Shown piece by piece: positions 35,080 to 47,800 of a stretch of 64,000 nt of DNA; the stretch's first letter is position 1; each line of letters begins with the position of its first letter. The notes below the pieces were generated by a model. That model was not told where the DNA came from. It ran no database searches and worked only from the letters and a program-made list of their open reading frames with translations. The translations under genes were made by a program, and so were the position numbers. The stretch covers positions 72,437,387 to 72,501,386 of the forward strand of contig CM057225.1 of the NCBI GenBank assembly GCA_029891385.1, written 5' to 3'. This stretch comes from Erythroxylum novogranatense. Taxonomy: Eukaryota; Streptophyta; Magnoliopsida; Malpighiales; Erythroxylaceae.

Positions 35080-35700
35080 AAACAGTGTTCCCTAGCTTAA
35101 ACTAAGCGACAAACTTGACAATCTAGTCTGCACATCGGTTGTCCTCTTTGTGAATATGACAAGGTAGGACGACCCATTTCTAACTGAAAAACTCATTGAT
35201 GTTCAGTACAAAAGGATCGAGGAAAATTGAACGTGTAGATGGGGACGACAAAATATTTATCACTGCAATCGAATCCACTTCTAACACAATCTAGCAATAT
35301 CCCAGATTCTAAGCAAGGTTTAGACTTGATAATACTCCCTAGAATTTGGCTGAAATAAGGGAGCACCTGCCAATTTTGTGCACAAATCCGCCTAGCCATG
35401 CTCCTAAGCTATCGCAAAGAAGGCCATCATAGGATGATCGTATGCACGCGTCATCCGTATTTAATTTAACTCACTCGAGAGGAGGTTTGCACCAGCTTAT
35501 CAGTTGTTCCATCCGCGGTCGATTGTTCATATTGGCTCTTCCTTGCCATTCTGAGGCGTGCTGAATCTAATGAACGTACTCCAACATGTGGTGCTGACGC
35601 TGAAGTTAGCCAAGAAAAGTACTCTTTGAACAAGGCTCCGTTCTTCCAGGACCATAAAAACCAACAAGCCATCTCAAAATTGGTTGACCAACCCAAACCC
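35080..35700 (-). pseudogene. LINE RNase H-domain remnant
   Basis: The minus strand, read across frames, gives CWFLWSWKNGALF (the tryptophan-rich block before RNase H in plant LINEs), then DSLGAWLGGFVHKIGRC, SLISAKFWGVLSSL, VLEVDSIAVINI and IHKEDNRCAD. These are the successive core motifs of the RVT_3/RNase H domain at the C-terminus of L1-type ORF2. Stops interrupt it several times. No RT portion was found nearby. Confidence 0.7.
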
Positions 35701-35877
35701 TGTATACCATGATGTGTTTGGAGGTTTTTAAGAAATCACTCATGAGTTTGCGAGGTGAAGAAATCCGACAATATTCTCCTTCACTTGTTAGAACATTAGT
35801 TATGCAAAAGTTCCATCACAGGCTAATATTAATTTGTATCTTAGAGGCAATTAATTAGTTATAATTTTTGTGACTCT

Positions 35878-36660
35878 AAATTTTTGTATACAAATAACTA
35901 ATGTATACAAAATTTATGTGATAAAATATATATTACAAATAAAAATATAATGAGATTATAATTATAAGATTCATATTGTATTTAAATATTATCCTTAATA
36001 GTCATTACTCTATTACAGTTGAACATTAATATAGCAAAAATTAATAAACATTATACTTTTCCTTATAAAAGTAGTAAATCTCATAAATTTCATAGATTAA
36101 ATACGAAGATACTTGAAAAATACAAACATTTATTAAAAGACAATTTCACTATACATATTAGATATAAAATTCTATTTGAATACTACTTATATACGTAATA
36201 ATTGTGCAAAGAATTCTAAGACTTTCAAAACATCTTATATAAAGATTTATGTATTTTGTTATTATTTATTCTATTAAAACCATCTTACAGTGTAGTCATT
36301 AAATATAACATATAGATAGTTTTCTCACAGATATCATCTTTATCTTTTCAATTTACTAGTTTTCTCACATTTATCATCAGTCTTTTTCATTTTACTTTCC
36401 AATTTCTTGTATAGTTCTCCCATTATTAACTTGTTCTCTAATTGACACGTTTCCAAAGGTTAATACTTTCCTAGCTTGTTATTAATATGTGTAAAAGATC
36501 ATGCTGTCTACACTTTTCATTAGACATTCAAGTTTCTTTTGCGTTATTGAGAAGTGTTCTTCGATTGAACGTGCAAGAAGAAGTCTACCCTACCCAAACA
36601 AACACTCCCAGGAAGTAATATTCTCAACCCCCATGGCTGTAATTGCAAGCAGATAAGAGG
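35878..36660 (+). repeat. Direct repeat, copy 2 (about 0.8 kb)
   Basis: Diverged partner of 33164-33960, about 2.7 kb away in the same orientation. It contains the same succession of AT-rich blocks and ends with the ACCCAAACAAACACTCCC and GGCTGTAATTGCAAGCAGATAAGAGGG anchors. Confidence 0.75.
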
Positions 36661-38144
36661 GCCAGCGTTCAATCTAACTTCAAACATGCAAAGGCCGTCA
36701 CAAAAAGTGTACAGTTGTTCGTCGAATCAACATTGAACATATAGACATTCATTCCATGTCAGTGTTTTATACCAAGTAGTAATTCATTTTTGGTTATCTA
36801 AACAAATTCATGATTGTCCATTGGTAGTGCATGTATCTCCAACTTACAGTGGACGCAAGTACAAAAAAGGACATTCAGAACGTAGGCCAAAGCTATATTA
36901 TGCAACCAGTGTAATAGCATCATGATAAAGATCTGTATCAGAAGAGAACCACATTCAAAAGTAAATAACTAATTCTCCCATAACTAATTGCAGCAGGGCA
37001 CCTGCAATTTGCAGATAGGGACATTCTACAGAGATCATCTATCAGATACAGATAAGGCGATTCCAAATTAGTAAACTTTTATATGATGCATAATAAATGC
37101 TAAAATGCCAGACGTAGAACAAAATCAAAAGTTCATATAATCTGCCCAAGTAACAGTTCTTCCAACGCCTCTATCAATTTTGATCTGCAGTGAAAATCTC
37201 TCAAGGATAAGTGTTCCTTTTATCAACTTTCTCAACTCCTTGCAAAGAAACAAAGATACCCTATATCGCAAGGTCTAACCAACTCAGAACAAGAATAATC
37301 ATTAACAACCTCCTCTGAATTACTACATAACATAATCTGTTTACTAAGCAACCAAAATATGAATATTCAATATATAACTCCAAACCACTCCAAGCTAAAA
37401 AAGGAACGTCAGTGACACCTCAAGCAGTCAAAGATCAGGCCTTCGTTTGAATATGATTGGACTTAAGTGTGGTAGGCAAGGGTTCATAGGATCCCAATCT
37501 CCTGACCCCAACTAAAAGCACAAAGTACTTAATAATAGTAGTCAACACCAAAGAAAAAACATGAACCAGAAAGGGAACGGCTTTCAAGCTGTACTACACT
37601 AAATCACACTGCATAGGTCATTCCAGAATGGCAACAGCATCCGGTGATAACTTTCATGAATAAAGGCTTCAACATAAAGGGAGACAGGCCCAGCAAACAG
37701 AGGGACTCACCCAATCTGATTGGCATTTGGTTTGGAGGAAATGGGAGGTCAGAATAAGGAAGACGAAGAGGGAAAAGGTGATGATGAGGCGGACGATGAG
37801 AAGCAGAGGAAGAGAAATGGTGATAGGTTTCACTGAGGAGACTATAAAGTAGTAAAACTGAGGCGGTACACTCTACAAATAGGGCAACCTGAAAGAGGTT
37901 GAGGAAGAAGAGGGAAAAAGAAAAGTCATGACATTTTAAAAGTTCATGGTATTTGCATTTTCTTTCTATATACGAAAACAAATTTAACATAAAGGTTCCA
38001 CCAAGATGTTAATGTTAGTGGAATCTTGCAAAAATATCAAAATTCAGTTGAAAATTTCTGACCAGAAGTTATTGTCACCTTTGCCTCTGCAAATTGATTC
38101 CATTTTTCATTTTACAAGATTAGTTCTTACTTCAACCCAGTCTA
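36661..38144. other. Region downstream of the syntaxin gene; no gene recognised
   Basis: A 128-codon minus frame (37604-37990) was considered and not accepted. Part of this region may be transcribed as a long 3' UTR of the syntaxin gene or of an unseen gene, but no polyadenylation site stands out. Confidence 0.4.
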
Positions 38145-38194
38145 ACATACATATATATATATACACGCACGCGCACGCGCACGCGCACGCGCAT
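38145..38194. repeat. Alternating purine-pyrimidine tract, (AT)n then (ACGCGC)n
   Basis: Fifty consecutive bases alternate purine and pyrimidine without a break: ACATACATAT... then ACGCGC-type hexamers. Such tracts are the classic Z-DNA-forming type. The tract lies about 320 bp downstream of the syntaxin stop codon. Confidence 0.9.
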
Positions 38195-38511
38195 TCACAC
38201 ACAATCTTTGTATTCACAATCATGGCACTCTAATGTATATTCAAATGGGAATATACAAAATATCATTCACCAACATTATGTATCGTAGTCCCAAAACCAA
38301 ACTAAAGGGCCAAATTCGAGGAGGAAAAATAAAAAGAAAGAGCAATCCACTCTTACACAGCTAAACAGGCTCGACAGAGAAAACATTTAATTAGTTGGAG
38401 ATTCCCCACAACTAATATAAGGGCAGAGATGGCTGGTAACACAAAAACATTATAGTGGAAAACAATTAGGAAAGCACAGCAGAGCCACAAATATGTACTT
38501 GTGCTTACACA

Positions 38512-40570
38512 TTACAAAATGATGATGAGCAGAAAGATAACGAGCGCCAAAACAATGATTCCCAACAGCCACCAGCACTGTCAAAATGAAAGGCCAAAAA
38601 AAATCAAAAAGCATAGCCGCTAATTAGATGACATAGTTTTCAATCAAAAGGCTGTAAATTAAGTGTGTATTACTTAATTATTTGAGGTTTTCTTAGATTT
38701 AATGGTAAAAATAAATTAACAAATAAACATAAAAGAATAAAAATAAAAAAAGAAACAATATCCATATTGTAGTTTTGTTTCTCCAACACTCATCATTAGG
38801 TACATCTATCCATTTTGAAGTGCCAATAACTAATGCTCACTCTCAAGGCTTTTGCATCATTCTAACATCATATCCCCACTAACCCTACTGCAAAGTAGTT
38901 CTTCCACCACAAGTATCGAGCTTAAACAATACTTTGTTTCTGTTTGTTAACTTTCCACTTCGTCCTGTTTGTTAACTTGATGTTTTAACTTCAAATCCAA
39001 ACTCTATACACGAAACCAGCTTATTTAACAAATAATACAGGGTTACAGATTTAACCAATATATGTTAGTCAGAAGGTTGTTTTATCATTAATACTATGTG
39101 ATACAATACCAAGAGGAAATATCAAAGTAATACACACGTTTGAGATTTTACGTTTATCCAAGTAAGAAAAGAATTACTTGCATCTGGAGAAAAAACACGT
39201 GATGCCAAAGCCAGTTCCTTGAGCAGTAATCTCCAATATTTGTATAAAAAACATCTTATATATCACTCTTGAAATGCTTGATCTTAAATGGGTTGGCTAA
39301 CTTACCCATGAGGATCTAGATTTCACACTTTTTGATGCCTTGGCTAGCTGGACTCTCGCTTGGGTTGTTGCAGCAGCAGAAGTCTCGACGTTTGATTGAA
39401 TGTCATCTGTTGCAACAAAACAAAGCACAACATATGTGCACGAAATAGGTAAAATGGTCCATGAGTTATAATCCTAAGGATAATAGTTTGATATCAGGTT
39501 TTCGGTCATCTTACCAATAACCACACCCTGCTCATGAACTAGAACAGCAAGATCCTTGAATATGTCATTTGCTTGAGCAATTTGTTCTTCTATCTCTCTA
39601 ATACCCTGGTCTCTTTCCTCAATTATGGCCTCGTTGAAGGCAATTTCGTTATCCAGCAGCAGTACCTCCTGCCTGTGAATATTTATTGAGTAAAAAGATC
39701 AATCAGAAACGAACCTCCTTCAAGTTTCAAATTTTGTTTTCTGATACAATGTCATATTTCAGAGCAGTTAGATTCAATCAGGACGAGGCACATGAAATTG
39801 GCGTTGATAGCAAAGCATTGAAATGACAGAGAGCTTGTAATGCAAGTAAATATACCTTCTTTGTCCCATAAGAAAAGGTTGTTTATCCTGATCGATACTG
39901 GGCTCCACATATTCACTAGAGGCAGAGCTGAAACAGTTCAAACATTTGTTGAGATAGGAAAAATGTTCAATAAAATATTGAAATGAATAAAGGGAAAGGG
40001 CACAAAATACAGACGTAGAAGAAGGTGGAACAGAGGGAGAGAAAGAAGACTCCTTCTCAGAAGCAAGTTGCTGCACTTTCTTGAATTCCTCTAGGGTCGT
40101 CTGGAAATCTCTTGCTAGCTTCGCATCTTCCACTTTCTTACTTGGCTGAATTCACATTAGAGTGAAAAATAAATGGAGGAAGTGTAATTAAACAAGAGAA
40201 AAAGAGAGAGTAGAGAGCAAACATTGACGTTGATTTGGTGATCAGATTCGCTCAAAGATTTCAACTTGGCAGAAGTGTCCTTCACCAACTGAAGAATGCG
40301 TTGCCGTGTATTATGGCTGCGTGGAATAGCTTTGTTTAGAGTGAGATCATGAGTTAAAACTAATAATTAGAAAAGAAGCAAAAAGTAATACATCTTGTGA
40401 CGGTGATCGGGAGTGTCCTTGACGGTGCCTATACCATCAACGAGACGGCGAAAGGCGGAAACGGCAGTGTTGATTTGGAAAATACCGGCGGCGACTGCCT
40501 GGGATGGGGTTTTGGAGAATGAAGATGAAGATGCAGAACTTTTCCCATTCTGCAGGTCCTGGAAGCTCAT
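38512..40570 (-). CDS. SYP2-type syntaxin (Qa-SNARE), syntaxin-22-like, 7 exons
   Basis: A t-SNARE of the vacuolar/pre-vacuolar PEP12/VAM3 group that drives membrane fusion there. Exons (minus): 40392-40570, 40223-40316, 40015-40145, 39856-39927, 39515-39672, 39306-39406, 38512-38577. All introns are GT-AG and the join gives 266 residues without a stop. The start MSFQDLQNGK matches the family start MSF-D-LE. The N-terminal Habc part holds QAVAAGIFQINTAVSAFRRL (residues 24-43) and LVKDTSAKLK. The SNARE helix covers about residues 173-238 with the zero-layer glutamine at 207 (VLVHEQG). Residues 246-266 (CWWLLG, then a hydrophobic run) form the tail anchor, coded by the last exon alone. Length is normal for the family. 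The exact paralogue (SYP21, 22 or another) was not settled. Confidence 0.93.
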
Positions 40571-41566
40571 CTTTCTTTCAGACTGTGTTTTTTGGAAGGT
40601 TTAATAAATTAAGTTGGCATAACACAGCGTGTGTGCATGTGGGTATTGTCTTAGGCTTCCAACAGTCTCTGGCCCAACCAAATACAATTTACCTTGGAGC
40701 CCACAATAATTGTTTCAACTTTTAAAAAAGAGAATATAAAACTGTTTGTTTTTTAAAAAATTTAGTAAAAAAATTTGTTTGTTTAAATTTTTAATTTCTT
40801 TTTTGGTTTTAGTTTCTTTTAATTTTAAAATTATGAGACCTATAAAAAGTGATTTTATTATTTCCTATTTTGCTGATTTATTACCATTTAAATATATTTT
40901 ATTTAATTATTTAATTTTCAATAAAATTATGAATAATTTAATTCAACATTATATTTATATATTTGATAAATTAGAAGTAATTATCAATAAAATTATGAAA
41001 ATTTTAATTTTACAATTAAATTATATAATTAAATTTAAAATATATAAATATTCAAATAAAATTTGATTTAATAATTAAAATATATTTCAAATAAATATTA
41101 ATTTTAAATAAAATTTTAATTTTCAAATTGTTTATTTTATTAAAATAACATAAATTTATTAATAATTTGTTAATAAATATTATATAAGAGATTAAATAAA
41201 CTTATTTAATTAAAAATAATTTATCTTTAAGTTTTATCTAAAGTATAATTATTATCAGTGATAAAAATATAACTACATAAATATTAACAATCAATTAAGT
41301 TTTGTTTTATTTGAAACAAAAAATTGACAATAAAATTGAAAACCATAAACAGAAGTAAAATCAAACGACACTTTAATATATTATTATTACAATACATAAT
41401 ATATAAACAACCAGCTTCTATATTCAATGCCAATGGTAATAACAATGAGGGAAATCCTAGAATCCCAAATTCATACCCAAAATCTTGCTCAGCTCCGCAT
41501 CCATTGTGAACTTCTGTGTAATGCAGACGTACAACTACATTCACCACCCACCATTACCACTAGTAT
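40571..41566. other. Spacer between syntaxin start and TRCF 3' end
   Basis: 40571-40730 is the probable syntaxin 5' leader and promoter. 40735-41340 is extremely AT-rich with no gene; the 106-codon plus frame at 40746-41066 is composed almost only of A/T-rich codons and is not accepted. 41341-41566 may be the end of the TRCF transcript. Confidence 0.5.
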
Positions 41567-41567
41567 C

Positions 41568-41643
41568 CTGCACAGGCAACAATCATCATCAGACCCAAAA
41601 GGAGTAAAAAAAAAAACAAGAAAACATAAGCTTTGTGCCTTAC
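41568..41643 (-). other. Possible intron in the TRCF 3' UTR
   Basis: About 210 bp after the stop codon, the minus strand reads CCAAG|GTAAGG, and 76 bp later TTGCCTGTGCAG|GATAC. These are good splice consensus sequences. The position downstream of the stop could mark the transcript as a target of nonsense-mediated decay, although the distance effect varies in plants. Confidence 0.4.
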
Positions 41644-41856
41644 CTTGGAACGGTTAACCAGTATGTTTTATCAGTATTAAAACCAGTGGAGAGAAATTTA
41701 TCTATTGTCCTGGTACTTGGTTTAGCTTCTACCATCTTCATCTCATCTTCTACGAGGGATTCTTGGACTATAGTACGCTTCTTCCATGACCAAGAACACT
41801 AATTCATTCTCACAGTTAGGAAAGTCAAAGTTAAAGATTTACGCCTTCAAAGTGAA

Positions 41857-44800
41857 CTAGTATTTTATAAGGGCAGGTAGGCAAGCATGAAGTTCTCCCA
41901 GGCACTGAAAGATCCAATTCAGTAGTTGTTCACTAGGTAGCTCCAGAAGAAGTTCTGCCTTTGAGTGTGTAAGACATCAAAAAAGAAAGAAATATCAAGA
42001 CAGAAATTCAGAAAAGTTTGAAACAAATCCCACCTAGACTCTAGCTATCATTTGTCTCAAACAGAAACCGAAACCTGTTAGTACTAACACAAACCAATGG
42101 CAGAAATATGGATCAAATTGCTTGGTCGTTTGGCATGTACATGTCTAAAGATTAGGGTAGTATTCTTGCAATTTGCTCAGCTTAGACTAGGAATATGAGA
42201 TCCACAACCAAGATTGCTTGCCCTTTTTTTGCATGCTTTCTATAGCCACGATTCTAATTTTCCTTCATTGCGTGTGATTTAACACGACAAACAGAAAGAA
42301 AAACCAGCAACTACAAGTTACCATAAGTTAAAAAGGGAAGCATCAGAAGAACTACTTTTTAAGTACCTTTATTTGGTCTCCTTCAAAAAACAATGAGTTT
42401 CGATAAATGTCAGATGCCATTGAGTCCATTATTAGCTTGAAAACCTTTTTCCTCATATTTGTTTTCAGGCCAACCATCTTCCCTGAAGCATAAATTCTCT
42501 TGATCCCCAAATCTGCTGCCATTCTCCTCACATAGAGCTTCTTCAATAGGACTTCCATTGAATAAGGCTCTTTTCCATACTGGCAACGAAGGCTCTCTGT
42601 AAATTGCATCAGACTCCATATATCTTTCTCTGCAGCTTTCTCAGCCTCATGAATAATTTCCATGGGATTCTCCAGATGATTTATGTACTCAGAAGGGAGA
42701 TGAGGGTTTATACTCAAATCAATCTGGATTAAGGCAAAAATAAATAAAATGAAAATTTTTGCAAAGTTCTTCTAACAATGTTTCAGAAATCAAGTTAACT
42801 CTTTAATGGTGTTAGTTTGTCATACATGCACTGACGAAGGTTCTGTGCTTATGTCTTTAGATTTGCCACCATCTGAGCTTGATATATTTCTTATCCCCAA
42901 TAAAGGTTATCCGACTATCTCATTTTATGCCTTATCACTCTGCATCTCTTCAGCATACTACCTTTATTTTTACCTTGTCATCTTAGTCTATAGACAATTG
43001 CTGAAACTTTGGCTCATTATAAATACCATGCTACTAAAGGGGATGCAGCTTTTTATTTGAATGCTACGATGGTAGATGAGCTTTCACTGTTAAAATCCAA
43101 ATTTTTGTTAATTAAGGTCCAATTGCTATGAGTAAACACAAGTTCCAACTTACTGTACATAGTGTATTATAAAGTTTTAATTTAATTTATCAATATTTAT
43201 ACCTACTTGTGTATGGTCAACTACATAGTGAATGGGATTAAGTTTGACATTATAAATGATCAACAAATAATATATTATTTCTGTTTTTGTGTACTTGTGC
43301 GCTGATGTGTATGTCCGTGTTGCACATGTACTAGTAACTACAGACTAACATGTCCAGATTATTGAGCTGGTGGAGAATCTTGTGATCATCCTACTGACTA
43401 ATTGGTGGAGATTCTTTAATTTCATTTCCTGATGTCAATCTCATGAATATGTAGCTTGCACCTAATTGATACAGTCAACCTGTATCCAAGATGGGAAAAG
43501 CTGAAGATGATGAACTCTGTACAAGTTAACATTCTGAATATAATATAGGTACCCATATCAAGAAAGGTCAAACATCTCTTTTCTTTTCATCATAAATTCT
43601 TCTATCATATACCAGAGAATAATGAAGTACCTGGACTGAATTGTAAGGAATCGAAATTATGCGGTTCTCTTCAACCTGGAACCGAATGCAAAAAATACAA
43701 TGGGCAGTAAAAGGGCAAAGCAGAAGCAAGCAAGAGCAAATCATTTATTCATAATAAATGAATAAGCTAACTTATATGTTCAACAAATGTGAATAAAATT
43801 GTGAATCTGGTATGCTTCATAGATAATGGAATCATTAATCCAGCATTCTTCAGCGATTGAAAGCACAATTAAGACTCAAAATGAAAACAGGACAGTGCTC
43901 GTAATTGATAGTGCTCCTTCCTCACAACAAAGTTGATAATGAAGTATACCTTGGATAAACTATCAAAAAGCATTTCAAAGAATAGATCAATGCCAACATT
44001 GCCAATGTCCCCAGTTTGTTGTTCACCAAATATCGTACCAAATCCTCTGATAGCCATGTCTCTCTCTGCAAGCTGAAAACCTTGGCCAAGTTCTCGACAT
44101 TCTTCAAGTGCTGTAAGTCTTTCCTGATATGTCAATACCTCATCAAAATCACTATTACCATCATTAATTATAGGATGAGGATGAATTATGCTTAAAAGCA
44201 CCAATTAAATAAGTGGAGTTTGATAATTGCATTGCACCACATACTCGTGCTTGATCAGACAACAGTGACTTGTCAGGATAAAATAGGTATGCATGAGCTT
44301 CTTTATCTGCACGACCCACTCTTCCTCGCAACTATACAATTAAATAAAAATAGAAATTAAAACAAAATTTGATTCAAATATCTTTTGTATAGATCACCTT
44401 AGCAACTTATGAAGTCATGACCAATATAAGGGAGATAATCAGGGAAAACCGAAATCTGCTCAAAATAATCTTCCACTATTATGTACAAAAGACATGATAA
44501 TTAAAAGAACCAAGAAATTTGAAACAAACAAATTCTATAAAGGTTCAGATGTCACCAGTCTTGGAAGAGTAAAAAATAAAAAAACCAAAAAAAGTGTTTG
44601 GTTGATCGTAAGGTTTTTAATATAATGGAATGGTTTATAATGAAATGGAATGTAAGTGGATGTAATATTAGAAAATCGTTGTTTGAGAAGGATGGAGTGG
44701 TTCATATATAGTAAAATGTTATTTGGAAGAAGGGATTCATAATGTAATATAGTGAAATGTTGTTTATCATTTTACATTCAAACCTAAACTCTCCAAATCG

Positions 44801-47800
44801 GAGGTAACTTATTTTTACTATTTAGGATGGAATGAGATGTAATGTGAAACCCTTCCTTTTATCCCATTACATTTCATTCCATTATAAACCCTCCTCTCAA
44901 ATATAGAAAACTATTATATTCCATTCTATTCCATTAATAACCACCCAACCAAACATAGCCTTACTAACTTGTCATCTTTGCAATTAGTTAGAAATACAAG
45001 AAAGAATGAAACCTGATACAGTTGCGCCATGCCAAATTGTTGAACATCCTGAATAATGATGGTGTTTGCGTTTTGAATGTCAAGCCCACTTTCTACAATG
45101 TTAGTGCAAATGAGTATCCTAATATCACCTCTGGCAAATTTCTCCATCGTATCCTCAAGTTGTTTCGAGTATTGCTTCACAAATAAAAACATGCCAGAAT
45201 GAGTTTTAAACCTGAAATGAGGTTGGTATAAATTGGAAGGGTAATCATTGAAACTACAAATAAAATGTTAACAAATAATTAATCCATAGGACACCCACCA
45301 ACATATAATAGTGCTAAGCAACACATTAAAGTCTATATGGAAAATAAATGCTCTGGCTTGGGAAAGATAATATAACCATATCCCTAGTAGTTAAAATTTG
45401 GTGTCATAAGCACTGGAATTGACAGGATAATATCAGAAAATGTTATGGCTAATAATAATGGAAAAGACACTGAAAGAGATAAGAAGTGCATAATCAAGAT
45501 TTCTGATAGAGGTAACTGTGGAGATTGTATTATTTACGTATATTATAAGAGTTACAGCTATAGATTCCCCCTAAGAAATCTTCCCAGGCCAATACACTAG
45601 ACAATGATCAATCGATAATTGGTATCCTTTCGACTATTTTTCATATTGGTTTTTGATATAGACAAAAAGGGGGAGTAAAATTGGAAATTGATAATTGGTA
45701 TCCTTTAGTCACAGTGTGTTACAATGTCTTTGAATTGAGACTATCTTGATTTCAAATTCTGTTTATGCAATTATTTTTTACAAGGTCATTAAATTCATTG
45801 GTTTATTAATTAAGGGGGAGACAAACTAACCATCGAGACAAGGGATTAAAAACCTTGATCAAGTTTCTTGTTTTCAATTTCTAAATATTTTGTCATTATC
45901 AAAAAGAGGGAGATTGTTGGACCAATAGTGGTTGACAAATTAAATTCCTTTATGTTTTGATAATAATAAAATATATAGAATTATTTCAGATAATTTGGAT
46001 TGCAATAAAAAGGATTACTATCTTTTAAGATTGACAAATATACAAATCAAATCAAGTTAGTGATCTTCACCAACGTTCAAGGTGTAAAAGATGATCTTAG
46101 TGAAGATTATGGATAAAGATCTTCAAAGATATGAATCCCAACAATTAAAGATCAAGATTTTCTGCAATATAACCGTTGAAGCCAACATAAGTCGACTAGT
46201 AAATCATAAGTCGACTAATATATCAAGATCTGTCAGGTTGAGAACAACACAAGTCAACTAATAGACTATAAGTCGACTTATCGAAGGTTACAAGTCGACT
46301 TACACTGCATAAGTCGACTTATAGAAGAGCGGAGATAAAGTTTTACGAAAATCGTTGTTACAAGTCGACTTACACACCACGACAAGTCGACTTACGAGTA
46401 CAGCAAACTGATTCTGACGAAGTCAATTAGTCACAAATGGAAAGGAAATATTCATGCAACGGCTATAAGATAATCAGCAACGGTTATGAGACTCTCCAAC
46501 GTCTATAATCTTCCAAGAGGCTGAAAATAAATTGATTAAGATCAAGGGATAAAAAGATGTGTCCAGATAGCCAAAAGATAGAATTATAACTCCAAACTTG
46601 CTCTATATTGCTCTTAGCTCATTTTCATATCTGTATTAAGCATTGTTCTTTCTTCTTTATCTCATTATCTTTGTGAGTTGAGTGATTTTTGAAAAGTCAC
46701 TTGTGAGGTAGGATTTGTGCCGGAAAACAAATCAATTGTAAGGGTAGCTTGAGCCGGAAATCAAGCTGTATTGTAAGAGTTCACACTAAACTACAAAGTG
46801 TGTAATAAAGTGGTTTACAAAATCCTAAGTGGGAGCTTAGGTAGAGGACGTAGGTCTTGGCACCGAACCTCTATAAAACAGTGTTTGCTCTTCTTCCTTA
46901 CTCTTTATAATTAAATTTGTTTAAATTGCTTTTATGTGAATTAACTTCTGATTTTATTGTAGAATTTTACAAAAAACTCTAAAGATCTATTCAACCCTCT
47001 CTCTAGATCGTTTACACAACATCCATATCTAGCCAAAACGGAGCTGAAATAGCTAAAAGTAGCAATCTGTCTTCTTCCACCCTGGAAAGTGCATCTGTTG
47101 CCCATTTTGTTTGCCAGGTTTATATATTACTTCGAAGTCTAACCCCAACAGCTTGGCTTGCCAACATTGTTGGTCTATAGAAGGAATCCGTTGGTCCAAT
47201 AAGTGCTTCAAGCTCTTATGGTCGGTTTAAACCTTGAAATGCCTCCCAATTAGGAAATGTTTCCAGTGTTGTATAGGCATTACCACTGCCATAACTTTCT
47301 TTTCATAAACTGATTTAGAAAATGTTGATTCAGCCAAGGCCTTGCTAAAATATGTTAGTGGGCGACCCTCTTGAATTAAAACAGCACCTAATCCTCTACC
47401 CGAAGCATCACATTCAAGGGAAAACTCCTTGGAGAAATCCGGTAGAGCAAGAATGGGAGATGAAGTCATCCTCTTCTTCAATTCATCAAAGGCCATTTGG
47501 GACTCCCTACTCCAGCTAAAACCATCTTTCTTGGTAAGGTCAGTAAGAGGCTTAGCAATTTTACCATAATCTTTAACGAACTTCCGATAATACCCGGTGA
47601 GACCAAGGAATCCCCGAACTCCCTTGACATTCTTAGGAATAGGCCAATCTAGGACACTTTGAATCTTTGATGGGTCCATTGCTACCCCTTCCCCAAAAAT
47701 AATGTGGCCCAAATAATCCACAGACCTTTGGCCGAAGACACATTTTTTCTGATTTGCCAATAACCCATTGTCAAGTAGTAATTTCAGCACACAAGCTAAA

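Noticed and set aside
33164..36660. Direct repeats interpreted as an LTR retrotransposon
   Set aside because: No TG...CA ends, primer site, polypurine tract or gag/pol between them; the RNase H fossil is LINE type and on the opposite strand.
37604..37990. 128-codon minus-strand frame near the syntaxin 3' side
   Set aside because: No recognisable domain, odd composition (Ser/His/Leu runs), and the complement is purine-rich DNA that leaves frames open by chance.
40746..41066. 106-codon plus frame
   Set aside because: Extremely AT-rich, made of Lys/Asn/Ile/Leu/Phe codons, no similarity recognised.
41284..41547. 87-codon minus frame downstream of TRCF
   Set aside because: Lies within the probable TRCF 3' UTR, crosses a possible splice context and shows no domain.
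42806..43060. 84-codon plus frame in a TRCF intron
   Set aside because: Antisense to the gene inside a well-supported intron; no recognised protein.
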